Positions 22,698-32,029 of a stretch of 64,000 nt of DNA are shown piece by piece. Source of the stretch: Paracoccaceae bacterium (lineage in GTDB: Bacteria; Pseudomonadota; Alphaproteobacteria; Rhodobacterales; Rhodobacteraceae); contig JAOTXT010000002.1 in the NCBI GenBank assembly GCA_029862205.1, positions 52,953-116,952 of the forward strand. The letters are read 5' to 3'. The translations under genes were made by a program, and so were the position numbers. The stretch's first letter is position 1. The number at the start of each line of letters is the position of its first letter. The notes beneath the pieces are model-generated. The model was not told the DNA's origin. It searched no databases and was given only the letters and a program-made list of their open reading frames with translations.

Positions 22698-24686
22698 GCG
22701 CCCAACACCCGCCACTTCACGGCGCCCGCCGGCCCAGGCAACCGCGAGCGGCAGCGCCGACAGCGCCATGCCGGCGGCGGCCAGGCTCCAACCAGAGAAC
22801 CCGGTCGCCGCGCCTCCGGGCAGTGCAATGATCAGGCCGCCCGCCGCCAAAAGCAGCCGCAGCGCCAGGCCCGAAACGCCGTCCGGCAAACGGCCGCAGA
22901 AACTCACATAACCCTGCATCGCCGCCCCGATGAACCAGATTCCGATGCCGGCCGCGATGCAGGCCACCAGCACATCCGCCACTGGCGCATCGCCGATCAG
23001 CGCCGGGTTCAGCACGAACAGGAATGGCGCCAGATACTTTACCCCGCCCAGCTTCATCGCCTCGTAGCCCGTGCGCAGCGCATTGGCCCCGGCAATCGTC
23101 GCCGCGGCGAAGGCGCCCAGCGCCACGGGCGGGGTGATATAGCTGACTGTGCCCCAGTAGAGGATGAACAGATGCACCGCCAGCCGGTTCAGGCCCGCCT
23201 GCTCCAGCGCCGGGGCCAGGACCACGGCCAGGAAGATGTAGCAGGCGGTCACCGTCATCCCCATGCCGAAGACGAAGGCGGTCAGCGCCCCCATTATCAG
23301 CAGCATGATCACCGAATTGCCGGCAAGGAAGATCAGCTCGTTGACCAGCGTCCCCGCCAGCCCCGTGGCCGAGAACGAACCCACGATCAGGCCCACGCCC
23401 AACAGGACCGCCGTCAGCTCGGCCAGCGCGCGACCGACCCCGGTGACCATGCCCGCGAAGCCCTGCGCCGTGAACCGGTGCGCCTTCATAAACTGGTTGA
23501 TCACCAGAAGCAGCGCTGTGGCGTAGAACGGCGCCAGGGTCTCTTGCCTCAGCGCGACCATCATGAAGACCAACAGCGCGAAGACGAACAAATAGACCCA
23601 GCCCTCGCGAATTGCGGCGCTAAGGGAAGGCAGCTCCTCGCGCTTCATCCCCTCCAGTCGCTCGCGCGCCGCATAAGCGTCGATCTGTACGAATAGTCCG
23701 AAATAAAACAGCAGCGACGGGATCGCCGCGGCGAGGGCGATCTCCGCATAGGGCATGGACAGGAACGAGGCCATGACGAAGGCGGTGGCCCCCATCACCG
23801 GTGGCATCAGCACGCCGCCCGTGGACGCACAGGCTTCGGTCGCGGCGGCATAGCGTGGTGCGAAGCCGGTGCGCTTCATGGCGGGGATCGAAACCGCGCC
23901 TGTGGTCAGCACATTCGAGATCACCGAGCCCGACATCGAGCCCATGAAGCCAGACCCGAAGATCGCCACCTTGGCCGCCCCGCCCCGGTAGCGCCCGACC
24001 AGCGCCAGCGCCAGGTCGTTGAAGAATTTCCCCCCGCCCGTGCGCTGCAACACCGCGCCGAAAACGATGAACCCGATCACCAGCCCGCCGAAGGCCCGCA
24101 TCGGGATGCCGAACGAGCTCTCGGACGAGATCATGTGATAGGGCACCACGTCCATGAAGGGCGAGGCGAAGCCCGAGAGCGGATCGGGCATCTTGTCGGC
24201 GAAGGTCGGGTAGATCGAGAAAACGAAGACGATGCAGAAAAGCACCAACCCGCCCGCGCGCCGGGTGGCCTCGAGGATCAGCAAGTAGAAGACCAGCGAG
24301 GCCCAGCGCGCGGTCTCGGGCGGGGCGTATTCCCAGCCCAGGTCCAGGCTTTCATCCGCAGTCCAGGCGAAATAGCCCGCTACCGCGAAGGCGGCGGCGC
24401 ACAGCACCCAATCAAACCAAGGTACACTCGCCGGCCGGTGCTTGGTCGCGCGGAAGCAAAGGAACGCGAGGCCCAGAAAGATGCCGGCCAGGATGTAGAG
24501 ATACATCCCCTCGATCAGCACGATTCCGAAGAATTGCAGATTGAAGAGCTGGTGGACCGAGAGGAACACTGCCGAAACTGTTCCCGCGATCATGACCCAA
24601 TTGGCCAGGCCATGATCCTCGGGCCGGACCGGCCGGGCGAGGTCGGGGGCGCCCTCTCCCGTGGGAGAGGGCTCGGTTTCTGCCAT
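22695..24686 (-). CDS. TAXI-type TRAP transporter fused permease (DctQM-like)
   Basis: 663 residues, very hydrophobic, with about 16 or more membrane segments. The N-terminal part (about 30-150) corresponds to the small 4-helix subunit. From about 160 it is the large permease, with family stretches GFIVFGAVLQRTGGGKFFNDLA, FGSGFMGSMSGSVISNVLTTGAVSIPAMKRTGF and EACASTGGVLMPPVMGATAFVMA. It imports an organic anion driven by a sodium or proton gradient, with the soluble TAXI binding protein encoded just upstream (gap 15 bp). The C-terminal region after about 590 has extra helices and a divergent tail. Substrate is not readable. The stop codon falls in the palindromic repeat at 22650-22697. Confidence 0.95.
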   Translation of the reverse strand: MAETEPSPTGEGAPDLARPVRPEDHGLANWVMIAGTVSAVFLSVHQLFNLQFFGIVLIEGMYLYILAGIFLGLAFLCFRATKHRPASVPWFDWVLCAAAFAVAGYFAWTADESLDLGWEYAPPETARWASLVFYLLILEATRRAGGLVLFCIVFVFSIYPTFADKMPDPLSGFASPFMDVVPYHMISSESSFGIPMRAFGGLVIGFIVFGAVLQRTGGGKFFNDLALALVGRYRGGAAKVAIFGSGFMGSMSGSVISNVLTTGAVSIPAMKRTGFAPRYAAATEACASTGGVLMPPVMGATAFVMASFLSMPYAEIALAAAIPSLLFYFGLFVQIDAYAARERLEGMKREELPSLSAAIREGWVYLFVFALLVFMMVALRQETLAPFYATALLLVINQFMKAHRFTAQGFAGMVTGVGRALAELTAVLLGVGLIVGSFSATGLAGTLVNELIFLAGNSVIMLLIMGALTAFVFGMGMTVTACYIFLAVVLAPALEQAGLNRLAVHLFILYWGTVSYITPPVALGAFAAATIAGANALRTGYEAMKLGGVKYLAPFLFVLNPALIGDAPVADVLVACIAAGIGIWFIGAAMQGYVSFCGRLPDGVSGLALRLLLAAGGLIIALPGGAATGFSGWSLAAAGMALSALPLAVAWAGGRREVAGVGR

Positions 24687-24701
24687 CGGGTCAGGCCCCG
24701 G

Positions 24702-25871
24702 TCAGAAGACCACCTCGAAGCCGCCGGCCTCCAGCGCGGCCCGGCGCTTGGCGTCCCAGGCGGCTTCCCAATCGGCCGGGCCTTCCGCCTTCAGCTCTTC
24801 CCAGGCCGCCTTCAGCGCCGCCTGCCGGGCGATCAACTGGTCGTTATGGGCCTGCGCCGCGTCATCCCAGGCGCCGGTCTCCTTGTAGTAGCGGACCGCT
24901 CCGTCGTGATAGGGCGCAACCCACTGAAAATCCTGCTTTTCCAGCGCCCAGCCGCCGATGCCCGGGGCCTTGCCGTCATAGGACGGGAACAGCTCGACCA
25001 TTGCCTTGGTCATGTTGTAGACGAGCTCTTCATCCTGGCCGACCATGGCGGCGAGGACAGGATAGGCATAGCCCGCCGTGGCGACGCCTGGTCCGCCGTC
25101 GATATTGGCGCCGACCACCGCGTTCATCGTCGAGAAGAAGGGCGCGATCGACTGCATCCGCTCGAGCCCGGCGGCATTCGCCGGATCGATCGGCGGCCAG
25201 AAGACCCCGCGCGGTCCCGCCGCAGCCTCATACGCCTTGCCGGAATTGGTCGAAGAGAAGGCCGCATCCACCTGACCGTTGACCATGCCCTTCCAGGAAT
25301 CCGAGAAGCCGCCGAACTCGACCTTCTCGACGTCGTCCCAGCTCAGGCCCGCATAGGCCAGATAGGCCTGGTTGTTGACGTTGAGCGCCGGGGCGCCCTT
25401 GACCCAGGCAACGCGCATGCCCTTGAGGTCGGAATACTCGAAGCCCTCGCAGCCGGGCTTGCCCACCTTCTCGCAGGCCTCGGCCGCGACCGCCATCGCC
25501 AGGCCGACCTTGCCGCCATTGTTGGCGATCAGCACCCGGATCTCCTGCGGGCCCCAGCTTTCCTTGCCGAAGGCGAAGACGCCTTCCTGAGCCATGAACG
25601 ACCCGCCGACGCCGGTGGCCGAGAAATGGACCTTGCCCTGGCGCAGCGGCTCGGTGCGGGCCACGTCGTTCTTGCCGGGCAGGACGCGCAGGTTCACACC
25701 CGCCGCATCCTGCAGCGCGGCACCGATGGCAACCGATTGGTTATAGCCCGCCGAGCCGGTTCCATAAGCGGTCCAGGCCAACTGCCCGGGCAGTTTCAGC
25801 TCGCCCGCCATGGCCGGCGCGGCCAGCAAACAGGCGGTCGCGCCGGACGCGAACAGTGCCTTGATTGTCAT
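24702..25871 (-). CDS. TAXI-family TRAP transporter solute-binding protein
   Basis: 389 residues from the ATG at 25871, which has GGGAGG seven bases upstream; longer readings to 26045 overlap the divergent gene. A Sec signal, MTIKALFASGATACLLAAPAMAGE, is followed by the TAXI fold: LAWTAYGTGSAGYNQSVAIGAALQ near residue 35, which binds the ligand carboxylate, and LKGMRVAWVKGAPALN near 150. It captures an organic acid in the periplasm and delivers it to the fused permease downstream. A divergent ThDP-dependent enzyme starts 115 bp away and may act on the imported compound, but this is only positional inference. Confidence 0.95.
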   Translation of the reverse strand: MTIKALFASGATACLLAAPAMAGELKLPGQLAWTAYGTGSAGYNQSVAIGAALQDAAGVNLRVLPGKNDVARTEPLRQGKVHFSATGVGGSFMAQEGVFAFGKESWGPQEIRVLIANNGGKVGLAMAVAAEACEKVGKPGCEGFEYSDLKGMRVAWVKGAPALNVNNQAYLAYAGLSWDDVEKVEFGGFSDSWKGMVNGQVDAAFSSTNSGKAYEAAAGPRGVFWPPIDPANAAGLERMQSIAPFFSTMNAVVGANIDGGPGVATAGYAYPVLAAMVGQDEELVYNMTKAMVELFPSYDGKAPGIGGWALEKQDFQWVAPYHDGAVRYYKETGAWDDAAQAHNDQLIARQAALKAAWEELKAEGPADWEAAWDAKRRAALEAGGFEVVF

Positions 25872-25986
25872 CTTATCCTCCCTTGATGCCGGCTGATTGC
25901 CGTCTATTCTGTGCCCGAGGGTCGCGCCATCGGGCGTGGCGATCAAGTCCGGATCGATACGAATCCCATGCCTGATGGAGTGTCCC

Positions 25987-27636
25987 ATGCGCCGCGCCGC
26001 TGACCTTTTCGTCGATTGCCTCAGGGCCCATGGGGTCGACCGCATATTTTGTGTGCCGGGCGAGAGTTATCTCCAGGTGCTCGACTCGCTGGCGGATGCC
26101 GGCGATATCGACGTGGTGGTCTGCCGCCACGAGGGCGGCGCCGGGTTCATGGCCGTGGCGGACGCCAAGCTGACCGGGCGCCCGGGCGTGGCGGCGGTCA
26201 GCCGGGGGCCGGGGGCGACCAATGCCTCGATCGCGGTTCATGTCTCGCAGCAGGACGCGGTGCCGCTGGTGCTTCTGATCGGCCAGGTCGCGCGGCACGA
26301 GCGGGGCAGGGGCGCGTTCCAGGAGATCGACTATACGGCCATGTTCGGCGCGTTTGCCAAGGGCGTCTGGGAAGTCCACGACGCCGACCGCCTGCCCGAG
26401 GTGGTGGCCCGCGCCTGGCACGCCGCGCAATCGGGGACGCCCGGCCCCGCGATCATCGTGCTGCCCGAGGATATGCTGGGCGACGAGACGGCAGCGCAGG
26501 TCGAGGCGCCCCATCCGGTGGTGCGCGCTGCGCCCTCGGGCCCCGAGATCGACCGGGTGATGGAGATGCTGGAGGGCGCCGAGCGGCCCCTGATCATCGC
26601 CGGCGGAATGCTCGACAGCCCAGAGGGACGCCGCGCGCTGGCTCGTGTGGCCGAGGCGCACCGGATGCCGGTGGCCCTTAGCTTCAAGCATCAGGAGATA
26701 TTCGACAATTCCTCGCCGCTCTATGCCGGGCAATTGGGCTTCAAGGTGCCGCGCCCGCTGATCGAGGCGATGGAGGGGGCGGACCTGATCCTGGCCATCG
26801 GCACGCGGCTGGGCGACACGCCGACCCAGGGCTACACCTTCCCGAGGGCGCCGATCCCGGACCAGCCGCTGGTCCATGTCTACCCGGATCCGGGCTTGAT
26901 CGGCGGGGTCTACCGGGCGACGCTGGGCCTTGCCTGCGATGCCACGGCCTTCATGGAGGCGCTGGCGGAGCGCAACGCGACGCCGAAATCCGAGGATTGG
27001 GCCGCGGGCGTCAACGCGGTCGTGAAGAAGATCACCGGCTACCAGCCGCGCGAGTTCGCCGACGGGCTCGACTTCGGCGCCATGGTCGGACCTCTGGCCG
27101 AGCAGGTGCAGCGCGACAACATCGTGACCACCGATGCCGGGAATTTCTCGAGCTGGGTCAACTGCCTCTGGCGCTGGGACGGCAGCCAGCAGGCGATCGG
27201 TGCGGTGGCGGGCGCCATGGGGATGGGCGTGCCGGGCGCCATCGCCGCCTGCCTGCGGCACCCGGCGCGCAAGGTGATCTGCTTCGCCGGGGACGGCGGC
27301 GTGATGATGAGCGGCAACGAGCTCGCCACCGCCATGGCCAAGGGCGCCAAGCCCATCGTCGTGGTCTCGAACAACGGCTCCTACGGCACGATCCGTCAGC
27401 ACCAGGAGCGCGACCACCCGCACCGCATCTCGGCGACCGAGCTCACGAACCCGGACTTCGCCGCCTGGGGTCGCGCCTTCGGCGCGCTGGGTCTGACGGT
27501 CGAGACGGCGGATCAGGCGGCCGAGGCAGCGGCTGAGGCGCTCGCCCATGACGGCCCGGTAGTGATCGACGTCCAAAGCTCGGTCGAGGGGATCAACGCC
27601 TTCACCACCATCGCGAAGCTGCGGGGCGAGGCCTGA
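25987..27636 (+). CDS. Thiamine diphosphate-dependent enzyme, acetolactate synthase large-subunit-like
   Basis: 549 residues from the ATG at 25987 with GGAG upstream; earlier in-frame starts run into the intergenic region. The pyrimidine-binding domain carries catalytic Glu49 in CRHEGGAGFMAVADA and SRGPGATNAS. A central domain from about 190 contains the LIIAGGML motif. The C-terminal diphosphate domain has the GDGGVMMSGNELATAMAKGAKPIVVVSNN ThDP motif (about 435-462). The absence of a neighbouring regulatory small subunit argues against a housekeeping acetolactate synthase. A decarboxylase or carboligase such as a benzoylformate, oxalyl-CoA or sulfopyruvate decarboxylase type is possible. It is divergent to the TAXI transporter. 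Confidence 0.9.
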   Translation: MRRAADLFVDCLRAHGVDRIFCVPGESYLQVLDSLADAGDIDVVVCRHEGGAGFMAVADAKLTGRPGVAAVSRGPGATNASIAVHVSQQDAVPLVLLIGQVARHERGRGAFQEIDYTAMFGAFAKGVWEVHDADRLPEVVARAWHAAQSGTPGPAIIVLPEDMLGDETAAQVEAPHPVVRAAPSGPEIDRVMEMLEGAERPLIIAGGMLDSPEGRRALARVAEAHRMPVALSFKHQEIFDNSSPLYAGQLGFKVPRPLIEAMEGADLILAIGTRLGDTPTQGYTFPRAPIPDQPLVHVYPDPGLIGGVYRATLGLACDATAFMEALAERNATPKSEDWAAGVNAVVKKITGYQPREFADGLDFGAMVGPLAEQVQRDNIVTTDAGNFSSWVNCLWRWDGSQQAIGAVAGAMGMGVPGAIAACLRHPARKVICFAGDGGVMMSGNELATAMAKGAKPIVVVSNNGSYGTIRQHQERDHPHRISATELTNPDFAAWGRAFGALGLTVETADQAAEAAAEALAHDGPVVIDVQSSVEGINAFTTIAKLRGEA

Positions 27637-27724
27637 CCATCCCGCCCGACTTCTCTTGACGCCGGGGACGTGCGAGGTAGAGGCTGATTGCCGCCATCAA
27701 TCAGTTTAACCGAGAGACCGCCTC

Positions 27725-28636
27725 ATGGCACACGGCCATCACCTCCATCATGTCGACCCAGAATCGGGCGATTTCCGTGTTGCGATGGCGGTGGGCATTA
27801 ATCTCGTACTGACGCTGGCGCAGGTCATCGGTGGAATCCTGTCGGGCAGCCTCGCGCTGATCGCCGACGCGCTGCACAATTTTTCGGATGCCATCGCGCT
27901 GATTATTGCGTTTTTCGCCCGGAAAATCGCGCGCCGCCCCTCCAACGCCGAAATGACCTTCGGATATGGACGGGCGGAGATCGTGGCCGCGCTGATCAAC
28001 TACACCACGCTCATAGTGCTGGGCCTCTATCTCATCTACGAGGCGATCTTCCGTTTCATCGAGCCGCAGGGAATCGATGGTTGGATGGTCGTCATCATCG
28101 CCGGGATCGCGCTTGTGATCGACGCGGCAACGGCGGCGTTGACATATTCCATGTCCAAGACCAGCGTGAACATCCGCGCGGCATTCCTGCACAATGTCGC
28201 CGACGCGCTCGGCTCGATCGCGGTGATCGTAGCAGGATCGCTGATCATCCTGTTCGACTGGCGTCTCGTCGACCCGATCGTCACGCTCGGCATTGCGGTC
28301 TACATTCTTTGGATGTCGTTTGCCGAGATCGGACGGGTGATCCGCATCCTGATGCTGGGCAGCCCGCCCGAGATCGACACTGGCGCCGTCTTGAAGTCGA
28401 TCCACGAAGTTGAAGGCGTCGCCGGCGTTCATCACGCCCATTTCTGGCTGATGGATGAGCACCACAGTTCGATTGACACCCATGTCGTCGTGGAATCCGG
28501 TGCGTGGTCACGCGCTGATAGGATCAAGCAGGCGATTAAGCGGGCGCTTCGCGACAGCCATGGAATCGAACACTCGACCATCGAGATAGAATGCTCGAAC
28601 CATGTTTGCGACGATGCGCCAGTCTACGGCCACTGA
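27725..28636 (+). CDS. Cation diffusion facilitator (CzcD/ZnT-like)
   Basis: 303 residues. A His-rich N-terminus (MAHGHHLHHVD) leads into six membrane helices and a soluble C-terminal domain. The transport site residues are in helix II (ADALHNFSDAIAL, His and Asp) and helix V (AFLHNVADALGSI, His and Asp). The cytosolic domain carries metal-binding histidines (GVHHAHFWLMDEHHSSIDTHVVV). It exports zinc or a similar divalent cation in exchange for protons. It converges on the copper/oxidase operon, with a strong hairpin between them. Whether the adjacency reflects joint metal homeostasis is uncertain; specificity for zinc over cobalt or manganese is inferred from the HD-HD site. Confidence 0.95.
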   Translation: MAHGHHLHHVDPESGDFRVAMAVGINLVLTLAQVIGGILSGSLALIADALHNFSDAIALIIAFFARKIARRPSNAEMTFGYGRAEIVAALINYTTLIVLGLYLIYEAIFRFIEPQGIDGWMVVIIAGIALVIDAATAALTYSMSKTSVNIRAAFLHNVADALGSIAVIVAGSLIILFDWRLVDPIVTLGIAVYILWMSFAEIGRVIRILMLGSPPEIDTGAVLKSIHEVEGVAGVHHAHFWLMDEHHSSIDTHVVVESGAWSRADRIKQAIKRALRDSHGIEHSTIEIECSNHVCDDAPVYGH

Positions 28637-28705
28637 ACGGCGGCACGGCAAAGGGTTCAGCCTGCTCTTCCCGCTCGGCGAACGGCGGCATACACCCCAG
28701 CCAAA

Positions 28706-28739
28706 GCCGACGCACCGCAAGAAAACGCGGCGCGTCGGC
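28706..28739. terminator. Bidirectional terminator-like hairpin
   Basis: GCCGACGCACCGC (28706-28718) and GCGGCGCGTCGGC (28727-28739) form a 13-bp stem with one mismatch and an 8-nt A-rich loop. It lies between the convergent facilitator and cupredoxin genes. There is no long T-run, so termination may be inefficient or factor-assisted. Confidence 0.6.
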
Positions 28740-28779
28740 GATTTGATCAGTCCTCAGGACAGCCGTCCACGCACCATGA

Positions 28780-29736
28780 TCACATCTGCATCGCCATGCC
28801 TTCGGTGGCCATCTGGCCCATCATGCCCATCTGCATGTGGTAGGGCAGCATGCACATGAACATCCAGGCACCGGGCTGCAGCACCTCGGCGACGAAAGTG
28901 ATTTCTTCGCCAGGAAGAATGAGCGACTTCTCGTATAGCGCCTCGTGCTCGAGCAGGTTCCAATCGGCGCGTTTGGCGCGGTAGTTCACGCCCTGCATCG
29001 CCGCCATGCTCATGAACATGAACTCGTGCGGGATTTTGCCGTCGTTGCTGAGCGTGAACTTGATGCGCTCGCCGGGCTTGGCGTCGATCTGGAGATTGGA
29101 AAACGTCCACTCCGACATCAAAAGCCGCACCTCGCGGTCGAATTCGCCATCGTCACGGATGATCAAACCGGCCATCTTGCCCGCCATCAGGCGCTCTTGC
29201 TCTTCCGCCTCGGCTTCCCCGGCATGATCGGCGTCGGCGGCCTCCTCGGCGGCGTGATCGGCGTCACCCTCCATTTTCATGTCCGAGTCTCCGCCTGATT
29301 CCCCGGCCATGTCCATTTGCTCCCCGCCTTCCGTCTGCGTTTCAGAGCCTTCCGCCATGTCCATCTGGCCGTCGCCCTCTGTCTTCGTGCCGGAGTCCCC
29401 GGCCATGTCCATCTGGCCGTCGCCCTCCGCCTTCATGCCGGAATCCTCGGCCATCTCCATTTGGCCGTCGCCCTCCATCTTCATGCCGCCCATGTCCATA
29501 TTCTCCGTGGCGCGCTCGATCATTTCCTTGTCCTCGGGCGAGACACCGAAGACCTCGTGCTCGATTTCTTCGTTCTCGGCCATGATCCCCGCCGGCAGAA
29601 TACCCTCCTGTCGTAGATTGACGATCTCGCTGGCGGTCGGGGTGACTTGAACCGTTGGGGGCCTCTGCCCGACGACGAAATAGGCGGTCCCTCCCAGAAG
29701 GAGGAGCCCGGCTACCAAGAACAGGCGCATAATCAT
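28780..29736 (-). CDS. Membrane-anchored cupredoxin with a Met-rich tandem-repeat domain
   Basis: 318 residues (GGAGAG upstream). An N-terminal helix (about 3-22) anchors it or serves as a signal. Residues 85-148 are four 16-residue repeats of the type M-K-x-E-G-D-G-Q-M-D-M-A-x-x-S-G, followed by an acidic stretch with DADHA twice. From about 190 to 318 is a plastocyanin-like domain with copper ligands His237 (KIPHEF), Cys295 and His300 (MFMCMLPYH), and a Met after it (303 or 305), in a tail MGMMGQMATEGMAMQM. A periplasmic copper protein that buffers or donates copper, or electrons, to the heme-copper oxidase encoded just upstream is likely. The Met-Glu-Asp repeats resemble sites that bind Cu(I) and Cu(II). 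Confidence 0.88.
   Translation of the reverse strand: MIMRLFLVAGLLLLGGTAYFVVGQRPPTVQVTPTASEIVNLRQEGILPAGIMAENEEIEHEVFGVSPEDKEMIERATENMDMGGMKMEGDGQMEMAEDSGMKAEGDGQMDMAGDSGTKTEGDGQMDMAEGSETQTEGGEQMDMAGESGGDSDMKMEGDADHAAEEAADADHAGEAEAEEQERLMAGKMAGLIIRDDGEFDREVRLLMSEWTFSNLQIDAKPGERIKFTLSNDGKIPHEFMFMSMAAMQGVNYRAKRADWNLLEHEALYEKSLILPGEEITFVAEVLQPGAWMFMCMLPYHMQMGMMGQMATEGMAMQM
29297..29488 (-). repeat. Four 48-bp in-frame tandem repeats inside the cupredoxin gene
   Basis: Units run 29297-29344, 29345-29392, 29393-29440 and 29441-29488. Each encodes one 16-residue Met-rich block, and the two middle units are nearly identical at the DNA level. Units are separated by exact multiples of three, so unit gain or loss would keep the frame. 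This is a coding minisatellite, not a CRISPR. Confidence 0.9.
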
Positions 29737-29751
29737 CTCGATCTCTCCTTC

Positions 29752-31332
29752 TTATTCCGCGGGCACCGGTGCTGCGCCGGCACCGGGTTCGGCGTCTACC
29801 GCCCAGGGATCGTCCGTGGCCTTGGCGCCGCGCGACGCGCTCCACATCATGTTGACGACGAAGACGATGAAGCCCAGCCCGATCAGATAGGCGCCGCCGG
29901 TCAGCGCCAGTTGCGCGCCCGACCATTGCGGCAGGTCCAGGTAGTCCACGACCCAACGCGGGAAGTAGACGTAACCCAGGTAGTACATCATCATCACCTT
30001 GGTGAAGATGCCGATTTGCCAGGACCAGAAGTGCAGATTGCCCAGCACCTGGCTGTACATCCGCCCCGTGAAATAGGGGTACAGAAAGTAGATCCCCGCC
30101 ATCGCCATATTGGCCATGAAGCCTGCGAACATCGCGTGGAAATGCGCCGGCACGAAGTAGGTATTGTGCACGAAAGCACTGTCCGTCGCGATCTGCGCGT
30201 TCACATAGGCCGTCACGCCGCCCAGCATCAGGAAGAAGATCGAGGCGATGAGGAATTTGAACGGGATCGCGCGCCGGGCCGAGCGCGGAATCTCGTCCGA
30301 CCAAAGCGAGGCGATCCAGTTGAAGACGTGCAGCGTCGAGGGAATGAAGATTGCCAGAGTTAAGAGCTGCGCTGCGCGTTGCAACAGGCCGCTCACGTTC
30401 TCGGCCGGCTGGAAGTGGTGCGGATAGACGATGAAACCCAGCACCGTCAGCAGTGAAAACGCGATGACCGCCGACCAATAACTCCAGACCGGCCGGCCTA
30501 GAAACCGCGGCAACAGCGTGTAGAGCACCGCGATTGCCGGCATCAGTGGCAGGTAGACCGCCGGATGGCCGTAGAACCAGAACATATACATGAAGGTCAT
30601 CACGTCACCGCCGCGTGCCGGATCGAACATCGCTGTGAGCTCGAGCCAATCGGTCAGCATCACGATACCCACGAGGCCGAGGATCGGCGTCGAGCCGAGC
30701 AGAAGGATCCCCTCGGATATCGCCCCCCAGCCCATCAAAGGCAGCTTGCCCCAGCCAAGCCGCGTGGCCGCCTCCCAGCCGTTGCGCATCAGCACCGCAC
30801 CAGCCAGGAATTCGGAGACCGCAACCAGCGCGATCGCCACGTAGCCCAGCCAGACCAGATCGCCACCGACCCTCAGCGACATCGGCGGGTAGAACGTCCA
30901 GGTGAAATCGGGCCGTGCGATGACCAGCGCGACCGCAGCCAGGATCAGCGTCCAATAGCTCCACTGGGCGGCGCCCGCCAACAGGAGCTGCCCGGTGCCC
31001 AGCACCTTCGGCATCATGTAGTAATTCAGCGCGATCACGAGCGGGATGATGAATCCGAAGACCATCAGCATTCCGTGCAGCGTCATCAGCGACATATACG
31101 GCCGGGCGTCGATCAGCTGCAGGTCCGGCAGCGCCAGTTCCGTGCGGAACAGCATCGCCATCAGGCCGCCGAGGCCCAGCATCACTACCGAGGTCAGAAT
31201 CCCCTTGAGCGCGATGTGCCGGTAGTCGTTCGAAAACAACAGATTCGACAGGGTCATCGTTCCCAAGACGTCCGCCGGTTCCCAATGGGGCATCTCGCCC
31301 ATACGAACGGCATCGAGTTCGCTTGCCATCAT
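29752..31332 (-). CDS. Heme-copper oxidase subunit I
   Basis: 526 residues, twelve or so membrane helices. Ligands can be read directly: His86 (low-spin heme, MTLHGMLMVFG), His256 and the Tyr260 cross-link pair (YGHPAVYLP), His305-His306 (YPHHF), and His397/His399 (VPAHFHAMFAG). The usual D-channel residues of A1-type oxidases are not apparent (GHPAV instead of GHPEV, NYYMMP in the loop), which points to a B-type-like or otherwise divergent oxidase. It reduces oxygen to water and pumps protons in the inner membrane. Subunit II lies 28 bp upstream and a cupredoxin 15 bp downstream. No subunit III or assembly factor (SCO, CtaG) is present here. Confidence 0.92.
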   Translation of the reverse strand: MMASELDAVRMGEMPHWEPADVLGTMTLSNLLFSNDYRHIALKGILTSVVMLGLGGLMAMLFRTELALPDLQLIDARPYMSLMTLHGMLMVFGFIIPLVIALNYYMMPKVLGTGQLLLAGAAQWSYWTLILAAVALVIARPDFTWTFYPPMSLRVGGDLVWLGYVAIALVAVSEFLAGAVLMRNGWEAATRLGWGKLPLMGWGAISEGILLLGSTPILGLVGIVMLTDWLELTAMFDPARGGDVMTFMYMFWFYGHPAVYLPLMPAIAVLYTLLPRFLGRPVWSYWSAVIAFSLLTVLGFIVYPHHFQPAENVSGLLQRAAQLLTLAIFIPSTLHVFNWIASLWSDEIPRSARRAIPFKFLIASIFFLMLGGVTAYVNAQIATDSAFVHNTYFVPAHFHAMFAGFMANMAMAGIYFLYPYFTGRMYSQVLGNLHFWSWQIGIFTKVMMMYYLGYVYFPRWVVDYLDLPQWSGAQLALTGGAYLIGLGFIVFVVNMMWSASRGAKATDDPWAVDAEPGAGAAPVPAE

Positions 31333-31360
31333 ATCTCTCCCGTGTTCCAGGCCGCGCCGG

Positions 31361-31951
31361 TCAAGTCTCGGCGCCTTCGACCACCAGCCACGCCTTCATC
31401 TGGGCATGGCCGACACCGCAGTAGTTCAGACACTGAATCAGGTATTTCCCCGGTTTCTCGGGTGCTCTGATCCAGACGTTGCGCTCGCGGCCCGGGTCGA
31501 ATTCGGCGGTAATGCCGACAGCGGGAATGTTGAACCCATGGATCACATCGTTGGCAAAGATACTGAAGAGGACGCGCTCGCCGGGCTTCACCACCGCGGC
31601 GTTGCGTGAAATCTCGTCCTCCTCGTTCACGAAAGCGTAGCCCCACTGGAACGCAAGGACCCTTATCGTGCGGTCGAAATTCCCTACCGCTGGATCATAG
31701 CCGGCCTCCAGCACGCCGCTTTCCTCCAGCGGCGCCTGATAGGCGGCAAAGACCTCCGCGCTCTCGCGGTCGCCATACCAGACCAGCGCCAGCAGGAGCA
31801 CGACGAAGGCGAACTCCACCCAATACGGCGGTCGCCACCGCGCGGGCAGGAACAGCGCCAGAAAGAGCGCGGCGATGCCCAGACCAAGCACGGCGAACAC
31901 CAGGATCATCATGGTGGCCTGATATCCCGTCAGGCCGAGTGCGGTTTCCAT
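31361..31951 (-). CDS. Heme-copper oxidase subunit II with CuA site
   Basis: 196 residues from the ATG at 31951 with GGAGG upstream; the 17 extra residues of the longer frame are rejected. Two N-terminal membrane helices are followed by a periplasmic cupredoxin domain carrying the dinuclear CuA ligands: His138 (VIHGFNIP), Cys174, Cys178, His182 and Met185 (CLNYCGVGHAQM), with the bridging glycine position occupied by Asn-Tyr. It receives electrons from a cytochrome c or cupredoxin and passes them to subunit I. There is no fused cytochrome c. It is encoded directly before subunit I in a four-gene operon. Confidence 0.94.
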   Translation of the reverse strand: METALGLTGYQATMMILVFAVLGLGIAALFLALFLPARWRPPYWVEFAFVVLLLALVWYGDRESAEVFAAYQAPLEESGVLEAGYDPAVGNFDRTIRVLAFQWGYAFVNEEDEISRNAAVVKPGERVLFSIFANDVIHGFNIPAVGITAEFDPGRERNVWIRAPEKPGKYLIQCLNYCGVGHAQMKAWLVVEGAET

Positions 31952-32029
31952 TGATTGACCTCCTCCGTTGAAACCAAATGAGCGCGCATGGCGCGGCCGC
32001 ACTGCGGGCGCGCCAAGGCGGATCGGGTT

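Noticed and set aside
29297..29488. Tandem repeats as a CRISPR array
   Set aside because: Units are contiguous, without spacers, and code in frame for a Met-rich segment.
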